Counted from the first letter of the stretch, positions 45,795-54,870 are shown. The stretch: 64,000 bases of DNA from Methanobacterium sp. (GCA_016222945.1 JACRPY010000002.1:124001-188000); one strand, 5' to 3'. The notes: a model not told the origin generated them from the letters alone. Translations and numbers: made by a program.

Positions 45795-46193
45795 TCATAA
45801 TCCTCTAATCCATAGGGTGATATACCCGATTTTAGGGATGACTATGGGATGTCCATCTATTGTTACAACCTTAGAAATTATCTGCTTTTGATATACGAGG
45901 GCCGGATCGGGCGCAGGATTGTTATCTCCTTTTATGGTGTATGCGGGTCCGTTAGATGAGTTTTCTATTTTAATAATCCTGTGAATTACTGGGTCTTTAA
46001 ACCAATTAGCATTATAGACTATAATATCTCCTACCTGGAGATTACTGGGATTTTTATCAATTATAACAATGTCTCCTCTATAAAGAACAGGTTCCATACT
46101 TCCGGAGACAACAACATTCATATTTTGAGCTACAATTACTCCTACAAGTATAATTATGGCATACGTAGCTATTTCTTTAAGATCAATTTCCAC
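45795..46193 (-). CDS. Type I signal peptidase, archaeal (S26B)
   Basis: Membrane serine protease removing signal peptides. A single N-terminal helix (about residues 8-23) precedes the catalytic Ser32 in VVSGSMEPVLYRGD. H71 in VIHRI replaces the bacterial Lys, as in archaeal and ER enzymes, and YTIKGDNNPAPDP supplies the conserved aspartates. At 132 residues it is a compact form. The start is GTG 46193 after AGGTGA; an overlapping ATG is out of frame. It would process the many secreted proteins of this window. Confidence 0.92.
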   Translation of the reverse strand: MEIDLKEIATYAIIILVGVIVAQNMNVVVSGSMEPVLYRGDIVIIDKNPSNLQVGDIIVYNANWFKDPVIHRIIKIENSSNGPAYTIKGDNNPAPDPALVYQKQIISKVVTIDGHPIVIPKIGYITLWIRGL

Positions 46194-46238
46194 ATTTTCA
46201 CCTAATCAATTCTTTAATTACTTAAATAAAATTTTACA

Positions 46239-47894
46239 TCATCTTAATATGGCTCCAGTATCTGCAGAACCTACCATATTCTGATATCTTGAAAGCCATC
46301 CTTTAACCTTCTTATCGGGCATGGATAAAGTTTCAAGCCGTTTTTTAATTTCCATTTCATCAAGTTCAACATCAAGCTTTCGATTGTACATATCAATTTT
46401 TATTATGTCTCCATTCTTTAAAGCTGCTATAGGTCCTTTTACTATGGCTTCAGGAGATACATGCCCTATACATGGTCCTCTTGTCCCACCTGAAAATCTT
46501 CCATCTGTTATAAGGGCAACAGATTTTATTCCCATTCCAGTTATAGCTGAAGTCGGATTAAGCATTTCAGGCATGCCTGGCCCGCCTTTAGGTCCTTCGT
46601 ACCTTATAACTACTACATCTCCCTCTTTAATTTTATTGTTGAAAATTGCTGTTACACATTCTTCCTCGCCATCAAATACTTTCACAGGACCTGTATGTGT
46701 CATCATGTCCTCATCAACAGCCCCTACTTTAACAACAGCGCCTTTTGGAGCTAAATTACCTTTTAATATTGCAATTCCACCTTCAGCGTGTATCGGGTTA
46801 TCTAATGGCCGTATAACTTCATTATCAAGGACTTTTGCATCTTTAATATTATCTTTAACTGGGTTTCCAGTACATGTTATGATATCTAAGTTTATTTTTT
46901 CTCTGATTACATTTAAAACCGCAGGTAAACCTCCTGCACGGTCTAAATCTAACATAGTATGACTTCCAGCCGGACTTAACTTAGTTATATGGGGAATGTT
47001 TTTACTAAACTTATCAAAGGTGTCCAGTGTTATAGAAACACCTTTATCTTCAAGTTCGCTTGCTATTGCCGGAATATGCAATGTAGTGTTTGTTGAACCT
47101 CCAAGAGCCAAATCAACTACTATGGCATTTTCAAATGCTTCTTGAGTCATTATTTGAGAGGGGGTTATATTTTTATTAAGTAATTCTATTATTTGAGCGC
47201 CAGATTGTCTTGCTAAACTCATTTTTTTAGAATCCACTGCATGAGCTGTTGCACAGTAAGGTAAGCTCATTCCAAGAGTTTCTGTTACACATGCCATGGT
47301 GTTTGCAGTGAAAAGACCGGCGCATGATCCTGCACCAGGGCAGGCGCATCGTTCCAGCTCATCTAGCTCTTCCATGGTCATTTTACCAGAAGATACAGCG
47401 CCAACACCTTCATAAACATCTATTAAATCTACAGATTTCCCTTTAAATTCACCTGGCTGCATTGGACCTCCCGTAACAAAAATTGAAGGTATATCCAGCC
47501 TTGCAGCAGCCATAAGCATTCCTGGAACTACTTTATCGCATGTAGGGATTAGTACGAGTGCATCAAACTGGTGAGCCATGGCCATACTTTCAACGGTATC
47601 TGCAATTATCTCACGTGAGGCTAAAGAATAGCGCATTCCCTCATGATTCATTGCAATACCATCACAGATGGCCATTGTGTTAAATTCAAAAGGAACACCA
47701 CCGGCTTCACTTATTCCTAATTTAACCGATTCGGCTACTTCCTTAAGGTGAATATGGCCTGGTACTATGTCTGTAAAACTGTTTGCAATACCTATAAAAG
47801 GTTTATCCATTTCTTCGTCTGTTACTCCACATGCTCTAAGCAGAGATCTGTGGGGGGCTCTTTGCAATCCTTTTTTTATAGTATCACTTCTCAT
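46239..47894 (-). CDS. ilvD: Dihydroxy-acid dehydratase
   Basis: Iron-sulfur enzyme dehydrating dihydroxy acids to keto acids in valine and isoleucine synthesis. Cysteine ligands are seen in PTCDKVVPGML, CPGAGSCAGLFTANTM and at FNTMAICDG; other signatures are GGSTNTTLHIPA, PIHAEGGIAILKGNLAP and SGGTRGPCIGHVSPEA. Length (551) is normal. GGTGG just before ATG 47894 serves as RBS. It is isolated from the other ilv genes, with its own promoter region. Confidence 0.96.
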   Translation of the reverse strand: MRSDTIKKGLQRAPHRSLLRACGVTDEEMDKPFIGIANSFTDIVPGHIHLKEVAESVKLGISEAGGVPFEFNTMAICDGIAMNHEGMRYSLASREIIADTVESMAMAHQFDALVLIPTCDKVVPGMLMAAARLDIPSIFVTGGPMQPGEFKGKSVDLIDVYEGVGAVSSGKMTMEELDELERCACPGAGSCAGLFTANTMACVTETLGMSLPYCATAHAVDSKKMSLARQSGAQIIELLNKNITPSQIMTQEAFENAIVVDLALGGSTNTTLHIPAIASELEDKGVSITLDTFDKFSKNIPHITKLSPAGSHTMLDLDRAGGLPAVLNVIREKINLDIITCTGNPVKDNIKDAKVLDNEVIRPLDNPIHAEGGIAILKGNLAPKGAVVKVGAVDEDMMTHTGPVKVFDGEEECVTAIFNNKIKEGDVVVIRYEGPKGGPGMPEMLNPTSAITGMGIKSVALITDGRFSGGTRGPCIGHVSPEAIVKGPIAALKNGDIIKIDMYNRKLDVELDEMEIKKRLETLSMPDKKVKGWLSRYQNMVGSADTGAILR

Positions 47895-48311
47895 AAAACC
47901 ACCATTATAAAAAATTATTATTTTAAACTATTATTTTTTTAAAATGAGCTATTAGAGGATATTAGCTTTATTTTAACATTTTGATAATATTTGTCTATTT
48001 TATGTATTACAAATTGTGTTTTTTAACAAATAATTATAAGTGTAACTATTTTATATCTAAAATACTATATACTTTGTCTGAGGTTTATTAGAATGTGTAT
48101 TGGTTGTGGAGTTTGTGGCATTGTTCCGGGGTTATGTATGGTCGTGTTTTATTATATGAATAATATAGTTATTTTATTGGACATATGAATTATTATAACA
48201 TATTTAAATGTAGTTTTGGCAGTTATATTATCTTATAATCATTTTTTAATTACATTAATGTTTTAAAATAACCCTTAAATTATTTATAATTTAAACAATA
48301 GATTACTATTT
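47895..48311. other. Divergent spacer between ilvD and the MgtC-like gene, holding a micro-ORF
   Basis: The 417-base spacer is AT-rich at both ends and notably less so at about 48075-48150, where a short Cys-rich ORF with RBS lies (48093-48188). TTTTATAT near 48050-48057 could be its TATA box. TTATTTATAATTTAAA around 48281-48296 is at the distance expected for a leaderless message of the gene starting at 48312. No other structure stands out. Confidence 0.4.
48093..48188 (+). CDS. Candidate 31-residue Cys-rich microprotein
   Basis: The short frame begins MCIGCGVCGIVPGLC and ends in a hydrophobic stretch. Cysteines at 2, 5, 8 and 15 give CxxCxxC plus one more, close to the first cluster motif of 4Fe-4S ferredoxins. 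GAGGT (48080-48084) lies eight bases before the ATG and a TATA-like TTTTATAT about 25 bases before that, so it has the signals of a real gene. It may also be a remnant of a ferredoxin gene. Codon use cannot decide for so short a frame. No longer frame overlaps it. Confidence 0.4.
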   Translation: MCIGCGVCGIVPGLCMVVFYYMNNIVILLDI

Positions 48312-49553
48312 ATGTATATTGACTTAATTTTAAAATTCTTAATTTCTTTTGCAATTGGGGCATTAATTGGAATTGAAAGAGAGAGAACACAATCTAAAAT
48401 TAAGGAATTTGCAGGAATACGGACTTTCATGCTAATTGCAGTATTAGGTACTTTATCTGCATTCATGTCGATATTTTATTCCAATTTTTTGATAATAGCT
48501 TTTATAGGTTTAATTATAATTGTTGGTTTGAGCTATATAGTAAGTACAAAAGATAATGGCGATATTGGGATAACTACAGAGGTCGCAGCCATTATAACAT
48601 TTTGTTTAGGTGCTCTTTGTTATATAGATGATGGAATAAAAATAGCTCCAATCATAGCAATCATAATAACAACGTTACTTGCAATTAAACCTCATTTACA
48701 TACTTTTGCAAGGAAAATAAGCGAAAAAGAAATGGTTAACACCTTAAAATTTCTTATAGTTGCATTTGTAATTCTTCCCCTACTTCCAGACCAGGCTATG
48801 GGTCCACTAGGAGTTTTTAATCCCTATCAAATATGGCTTATGGTAGTCTTTATTTCAGGAATAAGCTTTGCAGGATACATATTAATGAAATTCATCGGTG
48901 CTGAAAGAGGATTAAGTGTAACAGGAATTATCGGAGGCCTGGTATCAAGTACTGCAGTCACAACAGCAATGGCAGCCAGAGTTAAAGAGAATAACCTTGT
49001 CATGAGGGCAGCAGTGTTTGCAACAGTGATCGCAAGTTCCATGATGTTTTTAAGGGTTCTTTTTGAAGTATCTGTCATAAATCCAAGTTTAATAGGTCTT
49101 TTGATATATCCAATGATTAGTATGGGCATATTAGGTATTATATTGGGTTTTATAGCTTGGAAAGCAACAAAAGTATGGAATATTGATACTGATATTAAAT
49201 TAGAAAATCCTTTTTCACTTAAACCGGCATTAATATTTGGTTTACTTTTTATAGTGATTCTTTTTGCTTCTAAAGCTGCAGACATTTATTTTGGAAGCGC
49301 AGGAATTTATATAGCCAGTATAATCTCAGGGGTCGCTGATGTAGATGCAATTACAATAAGCATGGCATTTCTTGCAAGGGATACAATCTCTCCTGAAACT
49401 GCTGTAACTGCAATAACATTGGCCAGTATATCCAATACAATTATAAAGTTTTTAATAGCGTTGTTCTTTGGAACAAGGAAATTTGGACAGTTAATTGGAA
49501 TAATATTTGCAGTAATAATAGCAATAGGATTAATAACCATTATTTTTGTTTAA
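48312..49553 (+). CDS. MgtC/SapB-DUF4010 membrane protein
   Basis: A membrane protein of 413 residues with about 12 helices. The N-terminal third matches the MgtC/SapB domain (ALIGIERERTQSKIKEFAGIRTFMLIAVLG), and the remainder is the DUF4010 region (GAERGLSVTGIIGGLVSSTAVTTAMAARVKE-like, GVADVDAITISMAFLA). The function of this fusion is not established; MgtC itself affects ATP synthase in bacteria. No RBS precedes ATG 48312, whereas a TATA element about 27 bases upstream suggests a leaderless message. Confidence 0.85.
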   Translation: MYIDLILKFLISFAIGALIGIERERTQSKIKEFAGIRTFMLIAVLGTLSAFMSIFYSNFLIIAFIGLIIIVGLSYIVSTKDNGDIGITTEVAAIITFCLGALCYIDDGIKIAPIIAIIITTLLAIKPHLHTFARKISEKEMVNTLKFLIVAFVILPLLPDQAMGPLGVFNPYQIWLMVVFISGISFAGYILMKFIGAERGLSVTGIIGGLVSSTAVTTAMAARVKENNLVMRAAVFATVIASSMMFLRVLFEVSVINPSLIGLLIYPMISMGILGIILGFIAWKATKVWNIDTDIKLENPFSLKPALIFGLLFIVILFASKAADIYFGSAGIYIASIISGVADVDAITISMAFLARDTISPETAVTAITLASISNTIIKFLIALFFGTRKFGQLIGIIFAVIIAIGLITIIFV

Positions 49554-49774
49554 ACACATTGTTATATTTATAAAATCAGTTAAATGGACTCTAAATCATG
49601 TTTTAATATTTTAATAATTTATCTAATAAAAACTTAAATACTGCAAGATTTAAAAATTTATGAGTAATTTATTAATCCACAACACTACATAATATAATAT
49701 TCTAGAATATTTTAAATCAGTTATATAGAATTACATACTTACCTTATAACTATTTTAAATTCACAGGTGATAAA

Positions 49775-51607
49775 ATGCGGATACTTTTGATTCATTCTGA
49801 TTATCTAAGGTATAAAACCAAATCAAAAACAAAAATAGCAGAAAAAATCGAAGACGAGAAGAAAAGCGGCCAATTTGAAAATGCTTTAGTCGTTTTTACA
49901 GCAGTTGAAAAGGAAGATGAACAAAACTCAACTGAAATTGTTGAAAATGCTGTATCGGAAATAATGAACGTTTCTAGGCAAGTAAAACCAGATAATGTGA
50001 TTATATATCCCTATGCTCATTTAAGCTCATCTTTAAGTTCTCCCGACGCTGCAAAAAAGATATTAAAAGAAATGGAATCTCAATTAGGAGATGAAGGCGT
50101 TGAAGTTTCAAGAATTCCATTCGGATGGTATAAATCATTTGAAATTTCATGCAAAGGCCATCCCTTATCAGAATTATCAAGAACAATCACAGCAAAACCA
50201 AAAGAAGAAGAAAAAACAGAGGAAGAACCTTCAAAATGGTATATTTTAAATGAAGGAGAACTTTTAGACATTGAAACCTTTAAATTCGAAAGTGGAGACC
50301 TCAAGAAGCTCACTGATTATGAGCTTGGTAAATTAGAATCCACTGGAGAAGAACCACCACACGTAAGACTAATGCGTGAAAAAAGTCTTGCGGATTATGA
50401 ACCTTCTGCGGATATTGGACACCTCAGATGGTATCCTAAAGGAAGATTAATTAGAGATCTTCTCTCTGATTACGTTTACAATCTTGTAACTGAATATGGG
50501 GCAATGCCTGTTGAAACTCCAATAATGTATGACCTTGCAGATGATGCAATAAGGACACATGCCGATAAGTTTGGGGAAAGACAGTACAGGATGGGTACTA
50601 AAAAAGAACTAATGTTAAGATTTGCTTGCTGTTTTGGAGCTTTTAGATTACTTTCCGATTCTTTTTTAACCTGGAAAAACCTTCCTGTTGGAGTATATGA
50701 ACTTTCAACATATAGTTTTAGATTAGAAAAAAGAGGAGAAGTAGTGGGACTTAAAAGACTTCGAGGATTTACAATGCCTGATTTCCACTCAGTATGTGCA
50801 GATATTCCTCAATCAATGGAAGAATTCGACAGGCAAATTGACATGTGCATGCAGACTGGAGAGGACCTTAATGTAAACTATGAAGCTATTTTCAGGGCAA
50901 CAGCTGACTTTTATGAAGAAAATAAGGAATGGATATATGAAGCAGCAGAAAAAATGGGAAAACCTGTACTGCTTGAAATTCTACCAAGACGTAAGCATTA
51001 CTGGATTGCTAAAATGGACTTTGCAGCCATTGACTATTTGGGAAGACCTATAGAAAACCCTACAATCCAAATAGATGTTGAAAGTGCTGAAAGGTTTAAT
51101 ATAACATATATTAACGAAAATGAAAAAGAAGAATATCCAATAATTATTCACTGCAGCCCAACAGGAAGTATAGAACGTGTTATAGGCAGTTTACTTGAAA
51201 AAACAGCCATTGAACTTAAAGAAAACCCGAAAAAACCTATAATGTTACCTGTGTGGCTTTCACCAACCCAGGTAAGAGTTATTCCTATTGCAGAAAGACA
51301 TATAGAAAAATCAATGGAATTAGCCAAGGTATTAAAGGAAAATAACATTAGGGTTGACATGGATGACCGTCATGAAACAGTGGGAAAAAAGATAAGGAAC
51401 TCTGGAAAAGAATGGGTACCTTATACTATTGTTATTGGGGATAAAGAACTTGAAAGTGATCAATTCACTGTAAATATCCGTGAAACCAATGAGAAAGTGT
51501 TAATGGATAAAAATGAGTTGATAGCTAAAGTTCAAGATGAAATTGGAGGAATGCCATTTAGATCATTACCATTACCGGTAATTATATCTAAAAGGGTTAA
51601 TTTCTAA
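49775..51607 (+). CDS. thrS: Threonyl-tRNA synthetase, archaeal type
   Basis: Class II synthetase charging tRNA-Thr. The first 145 residues are the archaea-specific editing domain related to D-aminoacyl-tRNA deacylase (MRILLIHSDYLRYKTK). The catalytic core then has motif 1 around GAMPVETPIMYDL, the zinc-ligand cysteine in RFACCFGAFR, motif 2 LKRLRGFTMPDFHSVC and motif 3 IIHCSPTGSIERVIG. The C-terminal anticodon-binding domain begins PIMLPVWLSPTQVRVIP. Length (610) is standard. AGGTGAT is well placed before ATG 49775. Confidence 0.96.
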   Translation: MRILLIHSDYLRYKTKSKTKIAEKIEDEKKSGQFENALVVFTAVEKEDEQNSTEIVENAVSEIMNVSRQVKPDNVIIYPYAHLSSSLSSPDAAKKILKEMESQLGDEGVEVSRIPFGWYKSFEISCKGHPLSELSRTITAKPKEEEKTEEEPSKWYILNEGELLDIETFKFESGDLKKLTDYELGKLESTGEEPPHVRLMREKSLADYEPSADIGHLRWYPKGRLIRDLLSDYVYNLVTEYGAMPVETPIMYDLADDAIRTHADKFGERQYRMGTKKELMLRFACCFGAFRLLSDSFLTWKNLPVGVYELSTYSFRLEKRGEVVGLKRLRGFTMPDFHSVCADIPQSMEEFDRQIDMCMQTGEDLNVNYEAIFRATADFYEENKEWIYEAAEKMGKPVLLEILPRRKHYWIAKMDFAAIDYLGRPIENPTIQIDVESAERFNITYINENEKEEYPIIIHCSPTGSIERVIGSLLEKTAIELKENPKKPIMLPVWLSPTQVRVIPIAERHIEKSMELAKVLKENNIRVDMDDRHETVGKKIRNSGKEWVPYTIVIGDKELESDQFTVNIRETNEKVLMDKNELIAKVQDEIGGMPFRSLPLPVIISKRVNF

Positions 51608-51720
51608 TTTTAATAACTATTTTTCTCTTTTTTTAATTGCTAGGTTACTTTTCATTTAAGATTTTTTTTATTTTAAATTTGACAATTTATAATAAATAAA
51701 AACAGAAACTTAAATATTAT

Positions 51721-51732
51721 AAGTTATAACTT
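51721..51732. promoter_or_regulatory. Perfect palindrome upstream of parA
   Basis: AAGTTATAACTT is a 12-base perfect palindrome 35 bases upstream of the parA start, where autoregulation by ParA-type systems usually acts. Related AAGTTA/TAACTT palindromes occur elsewhere in this window. The binding protein is unknown. Confidence 0.35.
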
Positions 51733-51766
51733 AGAATTTAGAAGTAAAATTTTGGAGGACAATTAA

Positions 51767-52540
51767 ATGGGTGAAGTGATTGCAATATTGAATCAAAAAG
51801 GCGGATGCGGTAAAACCACATCAGCAGTAAATCTTTCAACAGCTTTAGCTTTAAATAAAAGAAATATTTTACTTGTAGATATTGATCCACAGGGTAATGC
51901 TACAACAAGCTTTGGAATTGAAAAAAATGAGCTTGAAAACACTATATACACAACTTTAACTGGAAAAAACTCCATTGAAGATGCTGTAATCCCAACAGGT
52001 ATTGAGGGATTGAATATCGTTCCAAGTAACATATCATTAAGCGGTGCAGAAATTGAGTTAAGCGGCGAAATAGGATTTCACTCTATATTAAAAGAAAAAT
52101 TAGAATCAATGAAAGACGCTTACGATTATATATTTATTGATGTGCCCCCATCACTAGGGGTTCTAACAATAAACTCATTAGTTGCAGCAGACAGCGTTAT
52201 AATACCAATTCAAGCAGAATTTTATGCTCTTGAAGGAATAGCAGATCTTATTGAAGCAATGGAACTTGTAGGCAACCGATTAGACAGCCCATCAACTATT
52301 AAAGGAATTCTTCTAACATTGTATGATTCTAGAACAAGATTGGGCAGAGATGTTTACAGTAATGTTGTTGAATACTTTGAAGGGAAAGAAAATATATTTA
52401 AAACAACTATACCTCGAAACGTTAAGCTTGCAGAAGCACCAAGCCATGCAATCCCATGTTTAATATATGATGAGGAATGTAAAGGTTCAATTGCATATAT
52501 GGAGCTTGCAGAGGAATTGATGGATATGGAGGACGAATAA
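51767..52540 (+). CDS. parA: ParA/Soj-family ATPase
   Basis: Walker-type ATPase of the chromosome/plasmid partition family. Deviant Walker A KGGCGKTTSA (residues 11-20) follows ILNQ, then LLVDIDPQGNATTSFG, FIDVPPSLGVLTINSL (Walker B) and IPIQAEFYALEG. Length (257) is that of chromosomal ParA/Soj without an N-terminal DNA-binding domain. GGAGG before ATG 51767 is a strong RBS. The stop overlaps the next ATG by one base. That next gene carries a ParB-like N-terminal motif, making the pair a putative partition or positioning module. Confidence 0.92.
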   Translation: MGEVIAILNQKGGCGKTTSAVNLSTALALNKRNILLVDIDPQGNATTSFGIEKNELENTIYTTLTGKNSIEDAVIPTGIEGLNIVPSNISLSGAEIELSGEIGFHSILKEKLESMKDAYDYIFIDVPPSLGVLTINSLVAADSVIIPIQAEFYALEGIADLIEAMELVGNRLDSPSTIKGILLTLYDSRTRLGRDVYSNVVEYFEGKENIFKTTIPRNVKLAEAPSHAIPCLIYDEECKGSIAYMELAEELMDMEDE

Positions 52541-52860
52541 TGCCTAAAGAAAATAAAAGCGGAGCACTGGGACGTGGGCTCGATGCTTTAATCAGCAAAA
52601 AATATGTTAAAGAATCTGAAAATAAAGATGCATCTAAAGATAATCATCAACTCAACGAAAAAATAGTGGAAGATATTTTGGCAGATGTTAAGAAAAATCC
52701 ACGTATTTCACTTTGGTCTGCTAAATCTGCTGCTGTTTTGAGGTTTTTAAGAAAAACAGAGCCAGAGTTTAGTATAAGCAGTGAAGCATCTCTTTTAATT
52801 GAAGAAGCTGTAAAAGAGAAATATCCTGAAATATGGGTGGTATTTGAGGATAAAGTTTAA
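52540..52860 (+). CDS. ParA partner candidate with ParB-like N-terminal motif
   Basis: A 106-residue protein beginning MPKENKSGALGRGLDALISK. GRGLDALI is the ParA-stimulating motif at the N-terminus of bacterial ParB proteins. Yet there is no ParB/Srx nuclease-like domain or helix-turn-helix: after a charged linker (about 20-45) comes a compact helical segment (ISLWSAKSAAVLRFLRK, then FSISSEASLLIEEAVKEKYPEIW) of unknown fold. It overlaps parA by one base (TAATG). The likely role is to bind and stimulate the adjacent ParA and link it to some cargo or DNA. This is inferred from the motif and position. Confidence 0.75.
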   Translation: MPKENKSGALGRGLDALISKKYVKESENKDASKDNHQLNEKIVEDILADVKKNPRISLWSAKSAAVLRFLRKTEPEFSISSEASLLIEEAVKEKYPEIWVVFEDKV

Positions 52861-52992
52861 AATTGAAATGATTTATAGTTATATTTTCAATTTATTAAAT
52901 TTTTCATTAAATAAATAATAAATTATATGTTATTCCTTGGTCACTTATAACTAATAACTTAAATCTTATAATTTATAACAAGAACTTTATAA

Positions 52993-54111
52993 TTAAAAAC
53001 TTAAAACAGACTGATATGACTTATTTAACTTAACAAAAGGTTCAGCACGTTTTACAGCAACACCCAGATTTTTAAGATCTTCTAATTTTCCAATTTTTAA
53101 TCCTCTTTTCCTTAAAGTTATAATCCTCTCTGCAGAAACCATTCCAATCCCTGGAACCCTAATAAGCTCATCATAAGACGCTTCATTAACTTCAACAGGG
53201 AACAAATCCATATTGTTCATAGCAAAAGAGTATTTTGGATCAACCTCTGTTTCAATATTCCCATTTTCATCAAATACCAGTTCATCAAAGGAAAAACCAT
53301 AATAACTCAATAAAAAATCCGCTTGATAAAGTCTGGAAGTCCTTTTAGGATGTGGAGATTCATAATTTTCAAGAGGAGTATTTTCTAAAGGAGTAAAAGC
53401 ACTAAAATAACTTCTTTTTATTTTAAACTTATCTAAAAGCCAATTTGTTCTTTTTAGAATATCTTCATCACTTTCATCCGCTGCACCTACAATAAATTGG
53501 GTTGTCTGGCCAGACGGGGCCATATTTTTATCATTGGACAAACGACTGATCCATTTCATCCGTTTTAAGATATCTGTTTTGAAATTCTTAGTGGTTGTAA
53601 GTTCTTCAAATCCATCAGGAGTTGCAGCTTCAATATTTACACTTACTCTGTCTGCTAAACTCATAGCTCTTTTAATAAGGTCATAAGATGTTCCTGGAAG
53701 AATTTTAAGATGTATATAACCATCATATCCATAATCCCTTAAGATTCTGGCAACTTCTACCTGTTTTTCCATTGAAGAATCTATATCTTTAAAAACTCCT
53801 GAACTTAAAAATAAGCCTTCAACATACCTTTTATTGTAATAATCCATGAATACTCTTGAAAGTTCTGCTGGTTCATATTCATAACGTTCAAATTTCCGGT
53901 TACTGTGATTCATACAATATTTACAATCATTTGAACATTTATTAGTCATCAAAACCTTAAATAAGGGCATACAATGTCCATCTGGCGATGTACTGTTGTA
54001 GACTCCAGGTATTTTGCCTGAGGCGTAAGTTTCAAGATTGGGGCTTACATAATTGCATAAATCATATTTTGCAGATTCCCCAAGAATTTTTAGTTTTTCT
54101 AAGGCATTCAT
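52993..54111 (-). CDS. Radical SAM protein with C-terminal HhH (putative DNA modification/repair type)
   Basis: Radical SAM enzyme with the 4Fe-4S motif CSNDCKYC (C-x3-C-x2-C) at about residues 55-62 in LMTNKCSNDCKYCMNHSNR. Typical strands follow, including GLFLSSGVF and HLKILPGTS. The C-terminal region has a helix-hairpin-helix motif, ELIRVPGIGMVSAERII, suggesting nucleic-acid binding. This architecture matches the family annotated as putative DNA modification/repair radical SAM proteins that in bacteria sit beside a uracil-DNA-glycosylase-like gene; no such gene is adjacent here. ATG 54111 is preferred to TTG 54129. Length is 372. Substrate unknown. Confidence 0.8.
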   Translation of the reverse strand: MNALEKLKILGESAKYDLCNYVSPNLETYASGKIPGVYNSTSPDGHCMPLFKVLMTNKCSNDCKYCMNHSNRKFERYEYEPAELSRVFMDYYNKRYVEGLFLSSGVFKDIDSSMEKQVEVARILRDYGYDGYIHLKILPGTSYDLIKRAMSLADRVSVNIEAATPDGFEELTTTKNFKTDILKRMKWISRLSNDKNMAPSGQTTQFIVGAADESDEDILKRTNWLLDKFKIKRSYFSAFTPLENTPLENYESPHPKRTSRLYQADFLLSYYGFSFDELVFDENGNIETEVDPKYSFAMNNMDLFPVEVNEASYDELIRVPGIGMVSAERIITLRKRGLKIGKLEDLKNLGVAVKRAEPFVKLNKSYQSVLSF

Positions 54112-54295
54112 TACATTATATTTTATCAAAAATAGTATTATAATTTATTCTATATGCCTTCCATAATTAAAAATCATGATAAAATTACAGATAAAAGCTT
54201 TAAATTCTAAAATAAGCAAATTCCATATGTAAATTGATCATGAGATAGTTTTTTAATAAAAAATAAAAAGAAAAGATTAAATCTTTTCACCGATA

Positions 54296-54721
54296 TTATC
54301 CTGGCATTCCAGACATCATACCAGGTTTAAATTCGTTCCAGTAGCATTGTGCAGCAGTTAGTTCTGTGTATTCATATGTGGCAGGTATTTTTTTTGAGTA
54401 AGAAGCACCTGTACCATAATGTTTAGCAATCATTTTTCCATATAGCTTTACTTTTTTCTTACTGACTTTTTTAAGATACATATACATTGTAACTCCTGTG
54501 TCTGTCTGTGGAGAATACATGTATCCAATAACTGCAACATATTTTGTTCCTCTTTGATATGTTTTCCATGTAAATGTGATTGTATTGCCACTTGGATCGT
54601 TTAAAGTAGTAGTGCCTTGATCTACAACTTTAAGTTTTGCTGCTGATACTGGTTCAACTAATTGAAGGCCAATAACGAACATAAACACTATTCCTGCAAT
54701 TAATACAATATTCTTTTTCAT
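54296..54721 (-). CDS. Small secreted protein, unrecognised
   Basis: A 141-residue product with a clear Sec signal peptide (MKKNIVLIAG, core, then VEPVSAA-KL). The mature part (about 115 residues) is rich in Lys, Tyr and Thr and predicted to be mostly beta strands, with VSKKKVKLYGKMIAKHYG in the middle and a Met/Gly/Pro tail. GGAGGAAATAA before ATG 54721 is a strong RBS. The signal peptide closely resembles that of the secreted protein at 62236, though the mature parts differ. Direct repeats and a palindrome lie upstream at 54835-54870. Confidence 0.65.
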   Translation of the reverse strand: MKKNIVLIAGIVFMFVIGLQLVEPVSAAKLKVVDQGTTTLNDPSGNTITFTWKTYQRGTKYVAVIGYMYSPQTDTGVTMYMYLKKVSKKKVKLYGKMIAKHYGTGASYSKKIPATYEYTELTAAQCYWNEFKPGMMSGMPG

Positions 54722-54834
54722 TTATTTCCTCCTTTATTATTTACTGTTATGAATTACACTAATTTCTATATTATTTGTGTATATAAATGTTATTATTATG
54801 ATAAATTGAAAATGCTTATATACGAGTTAATATT

Positions 54835-54870
54835 AAGTTATCATAACTTTCACTAAATATCATAACTTTC
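54835..54870 (-). promoter_or_regulatory. Palindrome and 12-bp direct repeat upstream of a secreted-protein gene
   Basis: AAGTTAT-C-ATAACTT (54835-54849) is a palindrome with a single central base. ATCATAACTTTC occurs at 54840-54851 and again at 54859-54870. The element lies in the 263-base divergent spacer between the secreted protein (minus) and lemA (plus), near CTTATATA on the left, and may be an operator for either. Confidence 0.4.

Noticed and set aside
46321..46962. A 213-residue plus-strand ORF opposite ilvD
   Set aside because: It lies wholly within ilvD, which is unmistakable on the other strand; no RBS or protein family.
48827..49285. A 152-residue minus-strand ORF opposite the MgtC-like gene
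   Set aside because: It is antisense to a clear membrane protein; its Ile/Pro/Asn-rich composition is typical of a shadow frame.
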